Shown here: positions 51,309 through 61,728 of the stretch, piece by piece
Layout: each line of letters begins with the position of its first letter
Position numbering within the stretch: the stretch's first letter is position 1
NCBI GenBank assembly: GCA_037953745.1
Contig: JBAKBP010001595.1
Span: 79,501-143,500 of the forward strand
Source of the DNA: Lithodes maja
Taxonomy: Eukaryota; Arthropoda; Malacostraca; Decapoda; Lithodidae
DNA: 64,000 nt
Reading direction: 5' to 3'
Notes under the pieces: model-generated
The model's input: the letters and a program-made list of their open reading frames with translations, nothing else
What the model was told of the DNA's origin: nothing
Databases searched by the model: none
Program-made: the position numbers and the translations under genes

Positions 51309-54300
51309 CTACGACTGATCATCTACCCTCGATAAACAATCCGCAATCACATTGTCACATCCCGCAATATGTCGGATGTCCAGGTTATACTCCTGCAACA
51401 TCAATGACCACCGGGTCAGTCTCATATTGCGATTGTGAAATTGATTTAGGAATCTCAAAGGGTGATGATCAGTGTAGATAACCACGACTGGGCCATAGGC
51501 TGGAACATACACCTCGAAGTGCCTGAGTGACAGCACAATCGCCAGTAATTCCTTTTCTATTGTAGAATAGTTCTTTTGTGCAGCATTGAACTTCTTAGAA
51601 AAGAAACTTACTGGGTGTTCCACACCTTCATTGTCTGTCTGTAGCAAGACGGCACCAGCCCCTACACCACTAGCATCTGTTGCCAGCTGAAAAGGCCTGT
51701 TAAAGTCTGGGGCCCTGAGTATCGGGTGAGTACACAGCAAATGCTTCACTAAATTAAAAGCCTTTTCACACTCAGGCGCCCACAAAAACTTTTTGTCTTT
51801 AGATAACAAATCTGTGAGAGGTGCCAACACCGTGGAGTAACCTTTTATAAAGCGTCTGTAGTAGCCTATCATACCCAAGAATCTCATGATCTGCTTCTTG
51901 GTGGTTGGGTGCGGAAATTTATTGATAGCCTGTACCTTGTTCTGAGGAGGGCACACCTGTCCCCTTCCCACTACAAACCCAAGGTACTGCACAGTGGCTT
52001 TTACGAAGTCACACTTTGCCAAATTTACTACCAGACTTGCTTCACTAAGTTTCCGGAACAAGGTCTCCAGGTGCTCACAATGGCTCTCAAAGTCGTCATC
52101 ATAAATGATTACATCGTCCAAGTATACGGTGCAATTTGGAATGTCCTTGACAATTTCATTCATCAGGTTCTGAAACGTTGCTGGTGCATTCTTAAGTCCG
52201 TAGGGCATAACATTACACCAGTAAGTACTCCCGTCCACCACAAAACCACATACCTCTTTAGCGCGCTCGGACAAAGGTACTTGCCAGTAACCTTTTACTA
52301 AATCAACTTTAGACAAAAACCGAGCATTACCAATTTTATCAACACTATCATCAACCCGAGGAAGAGGATATGGGTTAGTTGGAGTCAAACCGTTTAGCCT
52401 ACGGAAATCAATACAGAAGCGTACCTTGCCATCTGGTTTAGGCTGCAGTGTTACGGGGGAAGTCCATTTAACGGTACCTTTCTCTATCAACCCTCTACCG
52501 AGCATATACTCCAACTCATCCCTCAGAGCGGGTAGTTTTATGGGGGGCACACGGTATGGGATTGACTTAAAGGGTAGATGGTGCCCCACGTCAACATCAT
52601 GCATAGCCTGAGTAGTGAGGCCTGGATGTTCAGCGAATACAGTGGGGTATAAACCGAGCAACTGACGGATAGCTTCAAATTGCGGCTCAGGCAAATGGGC
52701 TATAGCCTCGTCAGCCCTTAGGCTCGAGTTCCCCGCCCACTGATCCGCTGAAACATGGTGATCCCAGCTATCCTCCTCTGAAGCTTGACTGTCCCCCTCT
52801 CCTTCTCCACCACGGCCGCAACAAGCCAACACAGGGACAGTGAGAGGCTCAGAGGGGCGCCTCACATACTCTTTTATCAGGTTCACGTGACATAACTGAT
52901 TCTTCTTCCTCCTGTCTGGAGTGGCAACAAGGTAATCTAGGTCCGAAATTTTCTCCACAATTTTATAGGGTCCAGTATACTTCGCCGACAAGGGGTTACC
53001 CACCAAAGGCAACAAAATCAACACCTCCTGTCCCACAATGAACTCCCGGAGCTTCACTTTGCGATCATACCTGTCCTTCATTAAAGCTTGTGACCCTGTT
53101 AAATTCCGACCTGCCATCTCCAGACTCTTAAGCATGCGCTCACGGCTTTCAAACACATACTTCAACAAGGAACAAGGCGGCACAGTTCCTTCCCAAATTT
53201 CCTGCAGCATATTAAGGGGGCCCCTGACTCGGTGTCCAAAAATCAGCTCGTTTGGACTAAATCCCAGGCTCTCACCAGGCACTTCCCGAGCAGCAAACAG
53301 TACATACGGCAATCCAAGATCCCAATCTCTTCCGTTATCAGCACAATAACACCTGAGCATGCTTTTAAGGGTGGCATGCCACCGCTCAAGCACCCCTTGG
53401 CTCTCAGGGTGATACGCTGACGATACCACCGCCCGTATTCCATGCTGTTGCATTGTTTGCTTAAAGAGATTGGAGGTGAAATTGGACCCCTGATCAGACT
53501 GAATCTCCTCCGGGTACCCGTACCTTGAAAAGTACCACAACAAGTTACTGACTACCGTCTTAGCCATGCCGTTTTTCATGGGGTATGCATCGGGGTATCT
53601 AGTGGCAACATCCATGATGGTTAACAAAAATTTATTACCAGCCTTTGTGGGAGGGAGGGGACCAACCATGTCAACAACAATCTTACTAAAAGGTGGCCCA
53701 ATTACAGGAATAGGGTGCAACGGAGCTTTAGGAATAACTTGGTTTGGTTTCCCGACCCGTTGACAAATATCACATGAGTTTATCCAGGACTGCACATGAG
53801 ACTTCATCCCCGGCCACCAAAACAACTTCCCCAAAGCCGCCACCGTTTTTCTTACCCCCAAATGTCCTGCCAGCGGTGTGTCATGCGCCAAACTCAGTAG
53901 GCTATCCCTGCACTCCCGCGGCACCATCAACTGGTCCACTACCCCGGACCCCATCTTCCAGCTACGGTTAGGGTCTTGAAAACGCCGATACAGGATGCCA
54001 TCTAAATAAAAAAAATCTCCCGGCTGTGCATCACCGTCCTCGTCGAGCTCCACAGCTCCATTAGCACACGTTTGGAGCTCAGGGTCCTCCAGCTGCAACC
54101 GACGTATATCTGAGGGTGCCAAGCGATCTAACTGCTCCCGGAGCAATGCATGACCCTCCCCGATACTGGGCTGCTCCCTCTGTCTCTCTCGATGTTCATA
54201 ACGTTGCTGTCGTGGAGACTCGTCATGCCCAGCCTCGTCACTCTCGATGACAGGCCCAGGGGCTACTCCAGAACTAAGTAATGGTGCTAATACTGAATCA

Positions 54301-56432
54301 CCCAGGAGAGCCGCCGAGTCAAAACTCTTAAAACCAACTCCAGCTTTAGCCTCCTCCTGTTGATCGTTCCTCTGCTGGTCTGAAGACGGAGGACTAGGCT
54401 GTGACACTTTAGCTGCCCGAGCTCGGGTGACAGCACACGCCATGGGTTGTGCCTGGCACCGCTCGACCCACTCTCGCTCTTCCCTACTCACGTCGGCCGG
54501 CCTCTCGGCAACGACTAAGGGTAGAACCTCAGAAGCGGGCATTGCAAAGTCGTTGCCGAGAAGAAGGTCGACGCCCTCCACTGGCAGTTTCTCCACAATC
54601 CCAACATCCAATTCACGTGCCACACCATCCACCTCCAACTCCAACCGCACCAGCGGGTATGACCGAGTTGCATTAATACCCTGCACCACCACCACCCGAG
54701 CCGCATTTATAGGGTAGCCAGTCAAGTTTTTCATCAAAGTCTGGGAAGCACCTGTATCACGCAAGACCTCTACTCCATGCTTGCGCCCCGCCCACATCAC
54801 GCAACCCCGTCCTCTATGGTCGCAAAAAACATCCTGAGCAGGGTTCGAGCCTCCCAGGTGCTTCTGCATTGGCTGTGCCTCAGCCTCTGACGAACTGCCC
54901 CGGGCAAACTCAGAAGGCTTCAGAGACACACCAATGTTGCAGGCCAAAGACACAGCTGCTGTAGGTGGTTTGCTAGGACAGACTCTTGCAAAGTGCCCCT
55001 TTTTATGACATTGATAACACTCTAACTCCCCTTTGGGCTTCCCTTGGTACTGGGAAGGGCCCGGCCCCTTCTTAAATGGGACGGTGCTAGTCTTGTGGTC
55101 AGTCTTGGTATCATAACTCTTGTACTTGTTTGCATAAGATATATTACTAACTCGGGGGGGTGGGGCGTCACGCCCCTTGTTACCTGCCTCACTACGCTGG
55201 GCAGACCCGCACCCACGAATTAATGATAGCCGGAGGTCAGCCATCTCAGCTGCCTCCTGTAGAGTTTTTGGATTCTTTTCTTTAATAGTTAAAGTCATTT
55301 CTGCACCTGTACACTTATAAAACTGCTCGAGCAGAAACAGCTCCGTCAACTGTTCGGCCGTCTCAGCTTTCTCAGAACGTGTCCAGTTTGTAAGTGCATC
55401 TTTTAAGTCCCGGGCATGCTCAAGAAAGGTCGCCTCCCTAGTCTTTGTAACACCCCGAAACTTCAATCGATATGTTTCTGGTTGCAACTCGTATGCCCGT
55501 AGGACAGCTCTCTTCAATTCTGGGTAGTCAATGCAAGACTCTAAAGGCAGTGCATCATAAGCCTTCAGACCCTTACCCGTAAGTCTGGAGGAGACTAGAG
55601 CTGCCCACTTCTCTTCAGGCCAATTATGCTCCCTACACTTCTTCTCAAAACGATTAAAAAATTCTGTGACTTCAGTTTCACTAAATGCCGGCACCAATTT
55701 GACTAAGTGGGACAAGGACTGTTCTCTTACTTGGCCCTCACGGCCCATCCGAATCCCTGTCGACTCTGCACGAGTCTTATCTAAGTCTATCTGAGCACAA
55801 TATTTCTCGGAGTCGTATCTAAGCTCAGCCTCGTGCCTCCTGGTCTCATCCTCTTGCCTCCTAACCTCAATCTCATGCCTCCTAGTCTCATTCTCCTGCC
55901 TCCTAGACTCATTCTCCATCTTAGCAAGCTCGAGTTTAAATATCATCTCAGGAGACAGGCAGGAAGAGGGAGCTGCCACTACTGAAGGAGGGGGGGCAAG
56001 AACTGGGGAACCACCATACGCACCGCCCGAGGGCACTCCAATCTTCCAATTCTCATCCCTCTGTGGGAGGGTGCTAACCTCCGGTACTTGAGTGGACGGC
56101 ACTGTGGGAGTCGAGTGAGAGGGGATCTGGGGAGGAACCCCCCCAAACGCCCTCTCCTCCGAAACCCCATGTCGCCCACGCAACACCCAGGAAATCAGCT
56201 CCCCCTTGGACATCCCTCCTACATTGGATAGACCCAAAACCTTGGCTATCAGGTGCAAGCCATAAATATTCACCCCAGTCAACCTCTCCTCCGTCACGTG
56301 GTACCGCTTACTCACAAAAACTCTAGCATCCTCCTCACTGATTACTAACGGCACCTCTTCAACTGGCATCTCTCGCTCCTCGTCAATACTAGGGCACGAC
56401 ATACTGAAGTTCACAAAAAATTCTCGAGACAA
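51309..56432 (-). CDS. Intact Gmr1-like polyprotein: gag-PR-IN-RT-RNaseH (1707 aa)
   Basis: A single uninterrupted frame. Gag: N-terminal region, Glu/Arg-rich coiled coil with ETRRHE repeats (175-206), SCAN-like capsid region (~245-400) and CX2CX4HX4C knuckle CYQCHKKGHFARVC (472-485). Protease: RDTGAS (D559) and LLLGND (624-628). Integrase comes next: zinc-binding H850, H857, C887, C890; catalytic D921, D980 and E1016 with exactly 35 residues between the last two; and a GPY module (1154-1156). RT follows: RFCIDFRRLN, SKVDLVKGYWQVP and YLDD (1437-1440), then RNase H with TDAS (D1586), E1628, TDHH (D1655) and D1698. Placing IN before RT is the Ty1/copia order, but RT, GPY and RNase H are Ty3/gypsy-like; this combination defines the Gmr1-like group. 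No gag-pol frameshift or stop is needed, so stoichiometry must be set otherwise. Start: first ATG after a 184-bp leader. Confidence 0.93.
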   Translation of the reverse strand: MSREFFVNFSMSCPSIDEEREMPVEEVPLVISEEDARVFVSKRYHVTEERLTGVNIYGLHLIAKVLGLSNVGGMSKGELISWVLRGRHGVSEERAFGGVPPQIPSHSTPTVPSTQVPEVSTLPQRDENWKIGVPSGGAYGGSPVLAPPPSVVAAPSSCLSPEMIFKLELAKMENESRRQENETRRHEIEVRRQEDETRRHEAELRYDSEKYCAQIDLDKTRAESTGIRMGREGQVREQSLSHLVKLVPAFSETEVTEFFNRFEKKCREHNWPEEKWAALVSSRLTGKGLKAYDALPLESCIDYPELKRAVLRAYELQPETYRLKFRGVTKTREATFLEHARDLKDALTNWTRSEKAETAEQLTELFLLEQFYKCTGAEMTLTIKEKNPKTLQEAAEMADLRLSLIRGCGSAQRSEAGNKGRDAPPPRVSNISYANKYKSYDTKTDHKTSTVPFKKGPGPSQYQGKPKGELECYQCHKKGHFARVCPSKPPTAAVSLACNIGVSLKPSEFARGSSSEAEAQPMQKHLGGSNPAQDVFCDHRGRGCVMWAGRKHGVEVLRDTGASQTLMKNLTGYPINAARVVVVQGINATRSYPLVRLELEVDGVARELDVGIVEKLPVEGVDLLLGNDFAMPASEVLPLVVAERPADVSREEREWVERCQAQPMACAVTRARAAKVSQPSPPSSDQQRNDQQEEAKAGVGFKSFDSAALLGDSVLAPLLSSGVAPGPVIESDEAGHDESPRQQRYEHRERQREQPSIGEGHALLREQLDRLAPSDIRRLQLEDPELQTCANGAVELDEDGDAQPGDFFYLDGILYRRFQDPNRSWKMGSGVVDQLMVPRECRDSLLSLAHDTPLAGHLGVRKTVAALGKLFWWPGMKSHVQSWINSCDICQRVGKPNQVIPKAPLHPIPVIGPPFSKIVVDMVGPLPPTKAGNKFLLTIMDVATRYPDAYPMKNGMAKTVVSNLLWYFSRYGYPEEIQSDQGSNFTSNLFKQTMQQHGIRAVVSSAYHPESQGVLERWHATLKSMLRCYCADNGRDWDLGLPYVLFAAREVPGESLGFSPNELIFGHRVRGPLNMLQEIWEGTVPPCSLLKYVFESRERMLKSLEMAGRNLTGSQALMKDRYDRKVKLREFIVGQEVLILLPLVGNPLSAKYTGPYKIVEKISDLDYLVATPDRRKKNQLCHVNLIKEYVRRPSEPLTVPVLACCGRGGEGEGDSQASEEDSWDHHVSADQWAGNSSLRADEAIAHLPEPQFEAIRQLLGLYPTVFAEHPGLTTQAMHDVDVGHHLPFKSIPYRVPPIKLPALRDELEYMLGRGLIEKGTVKWTSPVTLQPKPDGKVRFCIDFRRLNGLTPTNPYPLPRVDDSVDKIGNARFLSKVDLVKGYWQVPLSERAKEVCGFVVDGSTYWCNVMPYGLKNAPATFQNLMNEIVKDIPNCTVYLDDVIIYDDDFESHCEHLETLFRKLSEASLVVNLAKCDFVKATVQYLGFVVGRGQVCPPQNKVQAINKFPHPTTKKQIMRFLGMIGYYRRFIKGYSTVLAPLTDLLSKDKKFLWAPECEKAFNLVKHLLCTHPILRAPDFNRPFQLATDASGVGAGAVLLQTDNEGVEHPVSFFSKKFNAAQKNYSTIEKELLAIVLSLRHFEVYVPAYGPVVVIYTDHHPLRFLNQFHNRNMRLTRWSLMLQEYNLDIRHIAGCDNVIADCLSRVDDQS

Positions 56433-56598
56433 AAGTGTTAAACTCCCTTATGTAAGCACTAATTACTAAATTAACTGGAGTCTCTTAAATGCTCTCCTAA
56501 TTGCCTTACAAAAAAAAAATATTCTTCAATATGTACGCTAAAGTACGAACAAACAAATGTTGTACAACTCTGCAAAAAATTATACTGTTCACAAAATC

Positions 56599-56616
56599 CT
56601 AAGCAAGGTCGCCATT
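56599..56616 (-). promoter_or_regulatory. Primer-binding site
   Basis: Two bases after the 5' LTR the minus strand reads TGGCGACCTTGC, beginning with the TGG expected for a tRNA 3' CCA. The TGGCGACC start resembles tRNA-Arg-primed sites of some gypsy elements; the tRNA is inferred only. Confidence 0.6.
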
Positions 56617-58473
56617 TGTTACGACCGGGCACTCGGGTACACTAGGGCTCTTACACAGGACTCGAGTATGGCTCGCTGCCACAACGGAAACACACGATCC
56701 CAACCCCAGAGTACTGCCAGCCGAACAAAAAACGCCACTACCCTCCAGAGTTCTATCTGCTATAACGGGGTATACAAGAACTCGGTACTAGCGTTTCACA
56801 CAACAGACTAATAACAAGACGGGAGTTATCTAGTCGGGTCAACAATCAAACAAAGAAGAAAGTACTACAACACTAAAGAATAGTGTTGGCCGAAGCCGAA
56901 GTAATCCACCCTTGAACTAAGAACTTAAGAAGTCCTCCACCCTCTACTTCGGATCGGCACTATTACGTTTCGTTAAACAATAGTCCTCGAGCATCAAGCA
57001 AGGAATCTTCTGATAAGTTAGATGCTTCTCGAATACTCATAAGAAGTAAGTATCGGATTTTGAACAGCAATTTAATGAATAACTCACTGGTAATTAAAGG
57101 CTTTAAATTGACATAAGAAGAATTATAAGAATAAGCAATAGGATATGGCAAACATTAAGAAGAAGTACTCCGACAATGCACTGGCAATAGCCTACTAAGA
57201 TTGTGCTCGTGGGCCACTAATCTCTGAAGTAGCTAAGCGTGCCACACATGAAATCAATAGTGCTTAAACAATAATATACATAAGGAGAAGCTTCAATACT
57301 ATACTGTATCTGCTGGTCGAGCAAAGTCTAGCTGGGATATCTAAGGTTAAGAGACAATGGCTGAGCAAGCGGCTCGTAGCCTAGCGAGGTCCTTAAGACT
57401 GTGCGGCCAAATTACGGTAATTGACGGGATGCTCTCTTGAGAGATCCAGATCACTAGTATCTGGTTCTCTCCTGGCGATCCTCTCAAAGTCAAGCAAATG
57501 AGATAGCACAGTGTTGGGTGGCACAGGCAAAAGCCCTCACTCGCAACACAGTGCTAAACTCCCACGGTACACAGTCAGAAAGACCACCTAGGCGTTCCAC
57601 GTCTCCGTTGCAATTGTACTGGTTCAACCGCAACCTAGTACTCATAGGAAATCACAACTCAGAAACCCTATCCCAGTCTAGCATTGCCTAAACCAGCAGA
57701 AAACAGGAACATGAATAATCGCACACAGGGAAATGCATATACGAGTGCAACAAACATCAATCAATCCTATTCTAGTTAACCCTTCCAAAAATAGGCTATC
57801 TAACAGGCACTTATCTCGTGAGAACTCAAGCGATAATACTTTGGCTGACTAAATCTGCACCAAAGGGGTCATGGAGGTTAAACAGGGACGAGAAGAGAAG
57901 AAGATAGGCTGTTCAGAGAGTAGAGAAAGTTCACATCAGTCGGAAGAATATGGATAGTTGCAAGGGATATGAGAAGTCGCTTTGCCTGATGAGTTCTGAA
58001 GAAATGGTGGCAAGAACCTCTCTTTTTATACTCGGCCCTCTAGCGGCATATCTCAAACTACTTAAGGACCGCCCACTGGCAATCATGACGTCATATTCTC
58101 TCTCAATCTGGGATCGACAAAGGATTTCCCACGCGCTGAGAGGGAGGAAGGGAGGAGGGAGGAGGGAATTAGGCCTACCGGCCCGCGTGGCGCACTCACT
58201 GATCCCCGTTACGTAATATCTCTCTCTCTCTCCTCTCATCATTACATATAAGTCCCACACACAATACTTATAACTAATGATATAAAATAGAACTCGTTGA
58301 CTCAGATGAAAACAAAATACATATTTATCATACTTATAGTACAACGGCTCACATAAACTAAGTTAGGAAACTCTACACAGACTACAGCCAAAGTTCCTGC
58401 CCTGACGATCCTAGCGAGAGTGGGGCCTGACTGGGCGTTCTGTACAGCATGCTCATACTCGACATGCGTCACA
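56617..58473 (-). mobile_element. Gmr1-like gypsy, 5' LTR
   Basis: 1857 bp, almost identical to the other LTR. In sense it starts TGTGACGCATG at 58473 and ends GTCGTAACA at 56617, with the same TATA-like box (about 58022-58035). The base pairs outside (AGGGG after 58473; ACCAT before 48945) do not match, so no target duplication is visible. Confidence 0.9.
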
Positions 58474-59205
58474 AGGGGCACTAATAAATAACACAACACG
58501 GAACACTTTAATTAAGTTCAACTCTGAAAGTCATTCATTCGGTGTAAAGTGGGTTGGCATATATGCCCCCCCCCCCCCCCCACCCCTCCTCCTCCTCTGT
58601 CCACCTTATACAGTGGTGTCTGCTAACCGACCTATTAAACCCACCCCCACCCCGCCATCCCCTTCTACACCATCGTAACTCTTCAGCCAGAAAGGGTACA
58701 CCGGGGATTCTCCATGGCTGAGGAGAAGTGCTTATGGCGTCTCTGTTTCATGTTTAACTGTACGTTAAATTATTTAGGTGTACTGGAAATCAGTGTGATG
58801 TGCTTGTTAAGTTTAGATACATGAATATAAGGAAATGTTGTAAGAGTTAGCTGGATTAGCTTTGTGTAAGTGAGGCACAAATATAAAATAAATAACAGTT
58901 GGCGAAGCCAGGCAAATACAACAGGTGTTTCAGCAACTCCTTATTGTGTGTATTATGTGTATTATGTAGCCTCCACTGGGTTATGATCTGCTCGAGGGGT
59001 GCCTACAATCTTCTCAAATTGACCACTGTCCTGTTTTAGGCTTAAAATGTTTATCATCAAGCTGATCTTCTTTCCTTAGTAAACTTTTATGTCACAATTT
59101 AGGTAAAGTCATACAAGTACCTTTTCAAGCAAATTAATTAAAGTAGCAGTGTTTTACACTGGTGTATCCATGTGAAATAAGTAGATTATAATATAATTGT
59201 TTTAT
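58474..59205. other. Unassigned region with C-tract
   Basis: A C homopolymer at 58567-58582. No continuation of the piggyBac transposase is found here, and no gene is recognised. Confidence 0.45.
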
Positions 59206-59595
59206 TTCACTCCCAACACCAAACACTTCCCAATGGAATTAATAAAAGCATGTGATCCTACCAGGATTCGAACCTGGGTTACCACATACAGATCTAAAAC
59301 ACTAAGCATTATCAAGACAGTTAAAAGTTAAGTACATGCCTACGATTGTATATCCATTTATCGAAAACTGGATATCAATCCAATCATGTACTCAATCCCA
59401 ACTGCATACTGAATAGCCTAATGCTTAAGTGAAAAAAAGGACATATATCTCTAAGGACCTACCTTGCTATGAAATGTTCCTGAACATATTGGAATAATCC
59501 AATTGATTAATTTCACTCCCAACACCAAACACTTCCCAATGAAATTAATGACAGCATGTGATCCTACCGGGATTCGAACCGGGGTTACCACATCT

Positions 59596-60727
59596 ATCTA
59601 TCTATCTATATGCTCAGGCCCAATCCCCATTTTGGGGGTAGCCGACTCAAGACAGAGCAAGAACAGGGAAAACACAAAAACAACATAAAACAAAAAATAA
59701 ACACACATAAAAAACACAAACTCACACACATCCAGGTCACCCAGGAGAAGACCCAGAGACCAGGGTTACCAAGGTCGCTCCAGCACTCCCCCGGCCCCTG
59801 ACCACCCGGAGAGGTTCCGATCTCGGCAGGCAGACATGCAGCGGAGCCAAAGCCACAAGCCCTCCCACCACACTTCCAGGCACACCCTTCATATTAATCG
59901 TCCCCCCGGGCCAGGCGCCTGATGGACTATTATCTAGTCGAACTTGCGCCCGACCCCTTACTCCAAATGACCACGTGTTCACTCAACTATTCACAAGCAT
60001 TCTCCATTCACTCCTGTCCACCACCACTTCCCCTGCCTGATCTATAGTCATTCCTCTATCATCCAAAGCCTTTCTTACACAGTCTCTCCATCTCAATGGG
60101 GGTCTTCCTGCCCTTCTATCTCCCCTTGTACCTGACTCACATATTCTCTTTGTAAGCCTTTCATCTCCCATTCGTTCAACATGACCATACCAGCTCAGCA
60201 CCCTTCTGTCCACTCTGGCTGACAAATGTTCCTGCTGCCCCACTCTCCTACGTATCTCTTCATTCCTCAATCTGTCTCTACGAGTAACTCCACACATACT
60301 CCTCAAGCAGCTCATCTCCATCACATCCAGCCCTCTTTTCTCCTTTTTCTTCAGAGCCCATGTCTCAGCCCCATACATCACTGTTGGCACAACAATTCCT
60401 TGATACAGTGCACTTTTTACTTTCACTCCGAGATTTCTCGTCTTCCACATACTTCCCATTGCTCCGAAAACCTTCCTTCCTTCACACACACTCTGTTTTA
60501 CCTCCACTTCCATACCTCCACTCCTGCTTATCGTTCCTCCTAGATATTTAAAACACTCTACTTGTTCCAATATTTCCCCATCCAGCCTCACATCTAGATT
60601 CACCCTATGCTCTCCCCTATTACACACCATTACTTTACTTTTATTGACGTTCACCTTCAGTTTCCTCCTTCCACAAACCACACCAAACTCTTTGACTACC
60701 CGCTGCAGTTTCTCATCAGAATCCGCC
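59596..60727 (-). mobile_element. RTE-type LINE, 5'-truncated, with target duplication
   Basis: The RTE family of 1-672 and 37142-37650. The plus-strand left end is a TCTA tetranucleotide tail (59596-59610). CCACAT occurs immediately outside both ends (59588-59593 and 60728-60733 region), a target duplication within the tRNA-like unit. The 5' truncation lies inside RT. Confidence 0.85.
59983..60727 (-). pseudogene. RTE reverse transcriptase C-terminal part
   Basis: About 248 codons starting at the FADDTALVADS-adjacent residues ADSDEKLQRVVKEFG. Then come RKLKVNVNKSKVMVCNRG, YLGGTISRSG, PTVMYGAETWALKKKEKRGL, CGVTRRDRLRNEEIRRRVG, RRVLSWYGHVERM and the terminal GRPPLRWRDCVRKALDD. These C-terminal blocks are typical of RTE RTs. 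The stop is TGA at 59983-59985. The same frame stays open for a further ~81 codons beyond it, as in the copy ending at 37531. The catalytic core and endonuclease are missing, so this copy cannot act alone. Confidence 0.85.
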
Positions 60728-61013
60728 ACATACAGATCTTAAACACTCTAACAATTACACCATCGAGAGAGTTAAAGGTTAATTACATGACTAAGATTTG
60801 ATATCCATTTATCGAATACTGGATATCAATCTAATCCTATATTCAAACCCAACTGCATACTGAATAGCCTAATGCTTAAGTGAAATGAAAGGCCATTTAT
60901 AGGGCACAGATATCTTAGGACCGACCTCACTATGAAATGTTTGAACTATAAGAATAATCTATTTTTGTAATTTCACTCACAACACCAAACACTTCCCAAT
61001 GAAATTAATTTTC

Positions 61014-61230
61014 GCCGCCACGCAGCTAGCTCAATGGTAAAGTTCTACCCGTTACACAGCAGTCCTGGGTTCGCTTCTCCCTCAGGTTGGTGACTGCTTT
61101 TCTGAGATGCAAGCCGGCAGTTACCATCTCCCTTGTGCAGGGCTATGGCTAATAGTCGTTGGGGGTCTATACGTATGTCGATATTATTGATAAGTATATA
61201 AAACGACTGTGAATCCTTAATAAGAGACCA
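61014..61230 (+). mobile_element. tRNA-derived SINE
   Basis: CAGCTAGCTCAATGGT (A-box-like) and CTGGGTTCGCTTCTCC (B-box-like) are spaced as in a tRNA (61022-61078), followed by a non-tRNA body. The imperfect B-box argues against a working tRNA gene. Confidence 0.55.
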
Positions 61231-61566
61231 GCCCATTATCAACCTTTCTAGCGACTAATTAAGTGACCTAGCAATTCAAGCTTTATTCCGATATTAACAA
61301 ATGGGAGTTTTGTTATTTTCCAGGCGGCAGTGTAGACTACAATAGAGCGCATTCCAATACCTACGCCATTAATATCATAGTCTAAATTTTCTATTCTTTT
61401 GTTCTGACAAAATTTCCAACTTTTGGCGTATATCATAATCAGTAGTGTTTTTGAGTAATTATCAACTACAAGATGGTGAATGTTAATTGGTTTCTTATGA
61501 TATTGACCCTAATACATTTATAATATAAAATTTGATAACAGTAATTTATCTGGATTGTCTTTCCAG
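61231..61566. other. AT-rich sequence, probable intron 3' end
   Basis: Ends in a pyrimidine-rich stretch TGGATTGTCTTTCCAG that fits a 3' splice site before 61567. Nothing else recognised. Confidence 0.45.
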
Positions 61567-61728
61567 ATCGAAAGCAACATATTGGAAATTCCCAGCTGAT
61601 GACAGATTATTGGAAATGTTGTCCCTTGTGAGGCACAATCATACTGAGGTGACCAGTAGCGTCATTCTTAACTCTGACCGTCCCCTACACCCGTCACTGT
61701 TCCTACAAGCACTCCACCACACCTACAA
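61567..61728 (+). CDS. Candidate internal exon of an unidentified host gene
   Basis: 162 bp bounded by a good acceptor (TTTCCAG) and a perfect donor core (CAA then GTAAGT). It encodes 54 codons in one open frame with ordinary, non-repetitive composition: KATYWKFPADDRLLEMLSLV, then RHNHTEVTSSVILNSDRPLH and PSLFLQALHHTYK. The length is a multiple of three, and a codon is split 2/1 at both ends, so the exon is symmetric. I do not recognise the family. Alternative: a chance ORF beside a minisatellite. The combination of splice signals, frame and composition makes an exon more likely. The minisatellite downstream is built from the last ~32 bp of this exon plus the start of its intron. Confidence 0.55.

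Larger units (their letters stand above)
59206..61010 (-). repeat. Tandem tRNA-like (SINE-like) units, ~300 bp
   Basis: Units start at about 59206, 59504 and 60969, each opening TTTCACTCCCAACACCAAAC on the plus strand. Each full unit contains, on the minus strand, a tRNA T-arm-like CCAGGTTCGAATCCTGG (perfect 5-bp stem) and a diverged tRNA-like 5' half. CAACTGCATACTGAATAGCC follows in both complete units. The middle unit is interrupted by an RTE LINE. Confidence 0.7.
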
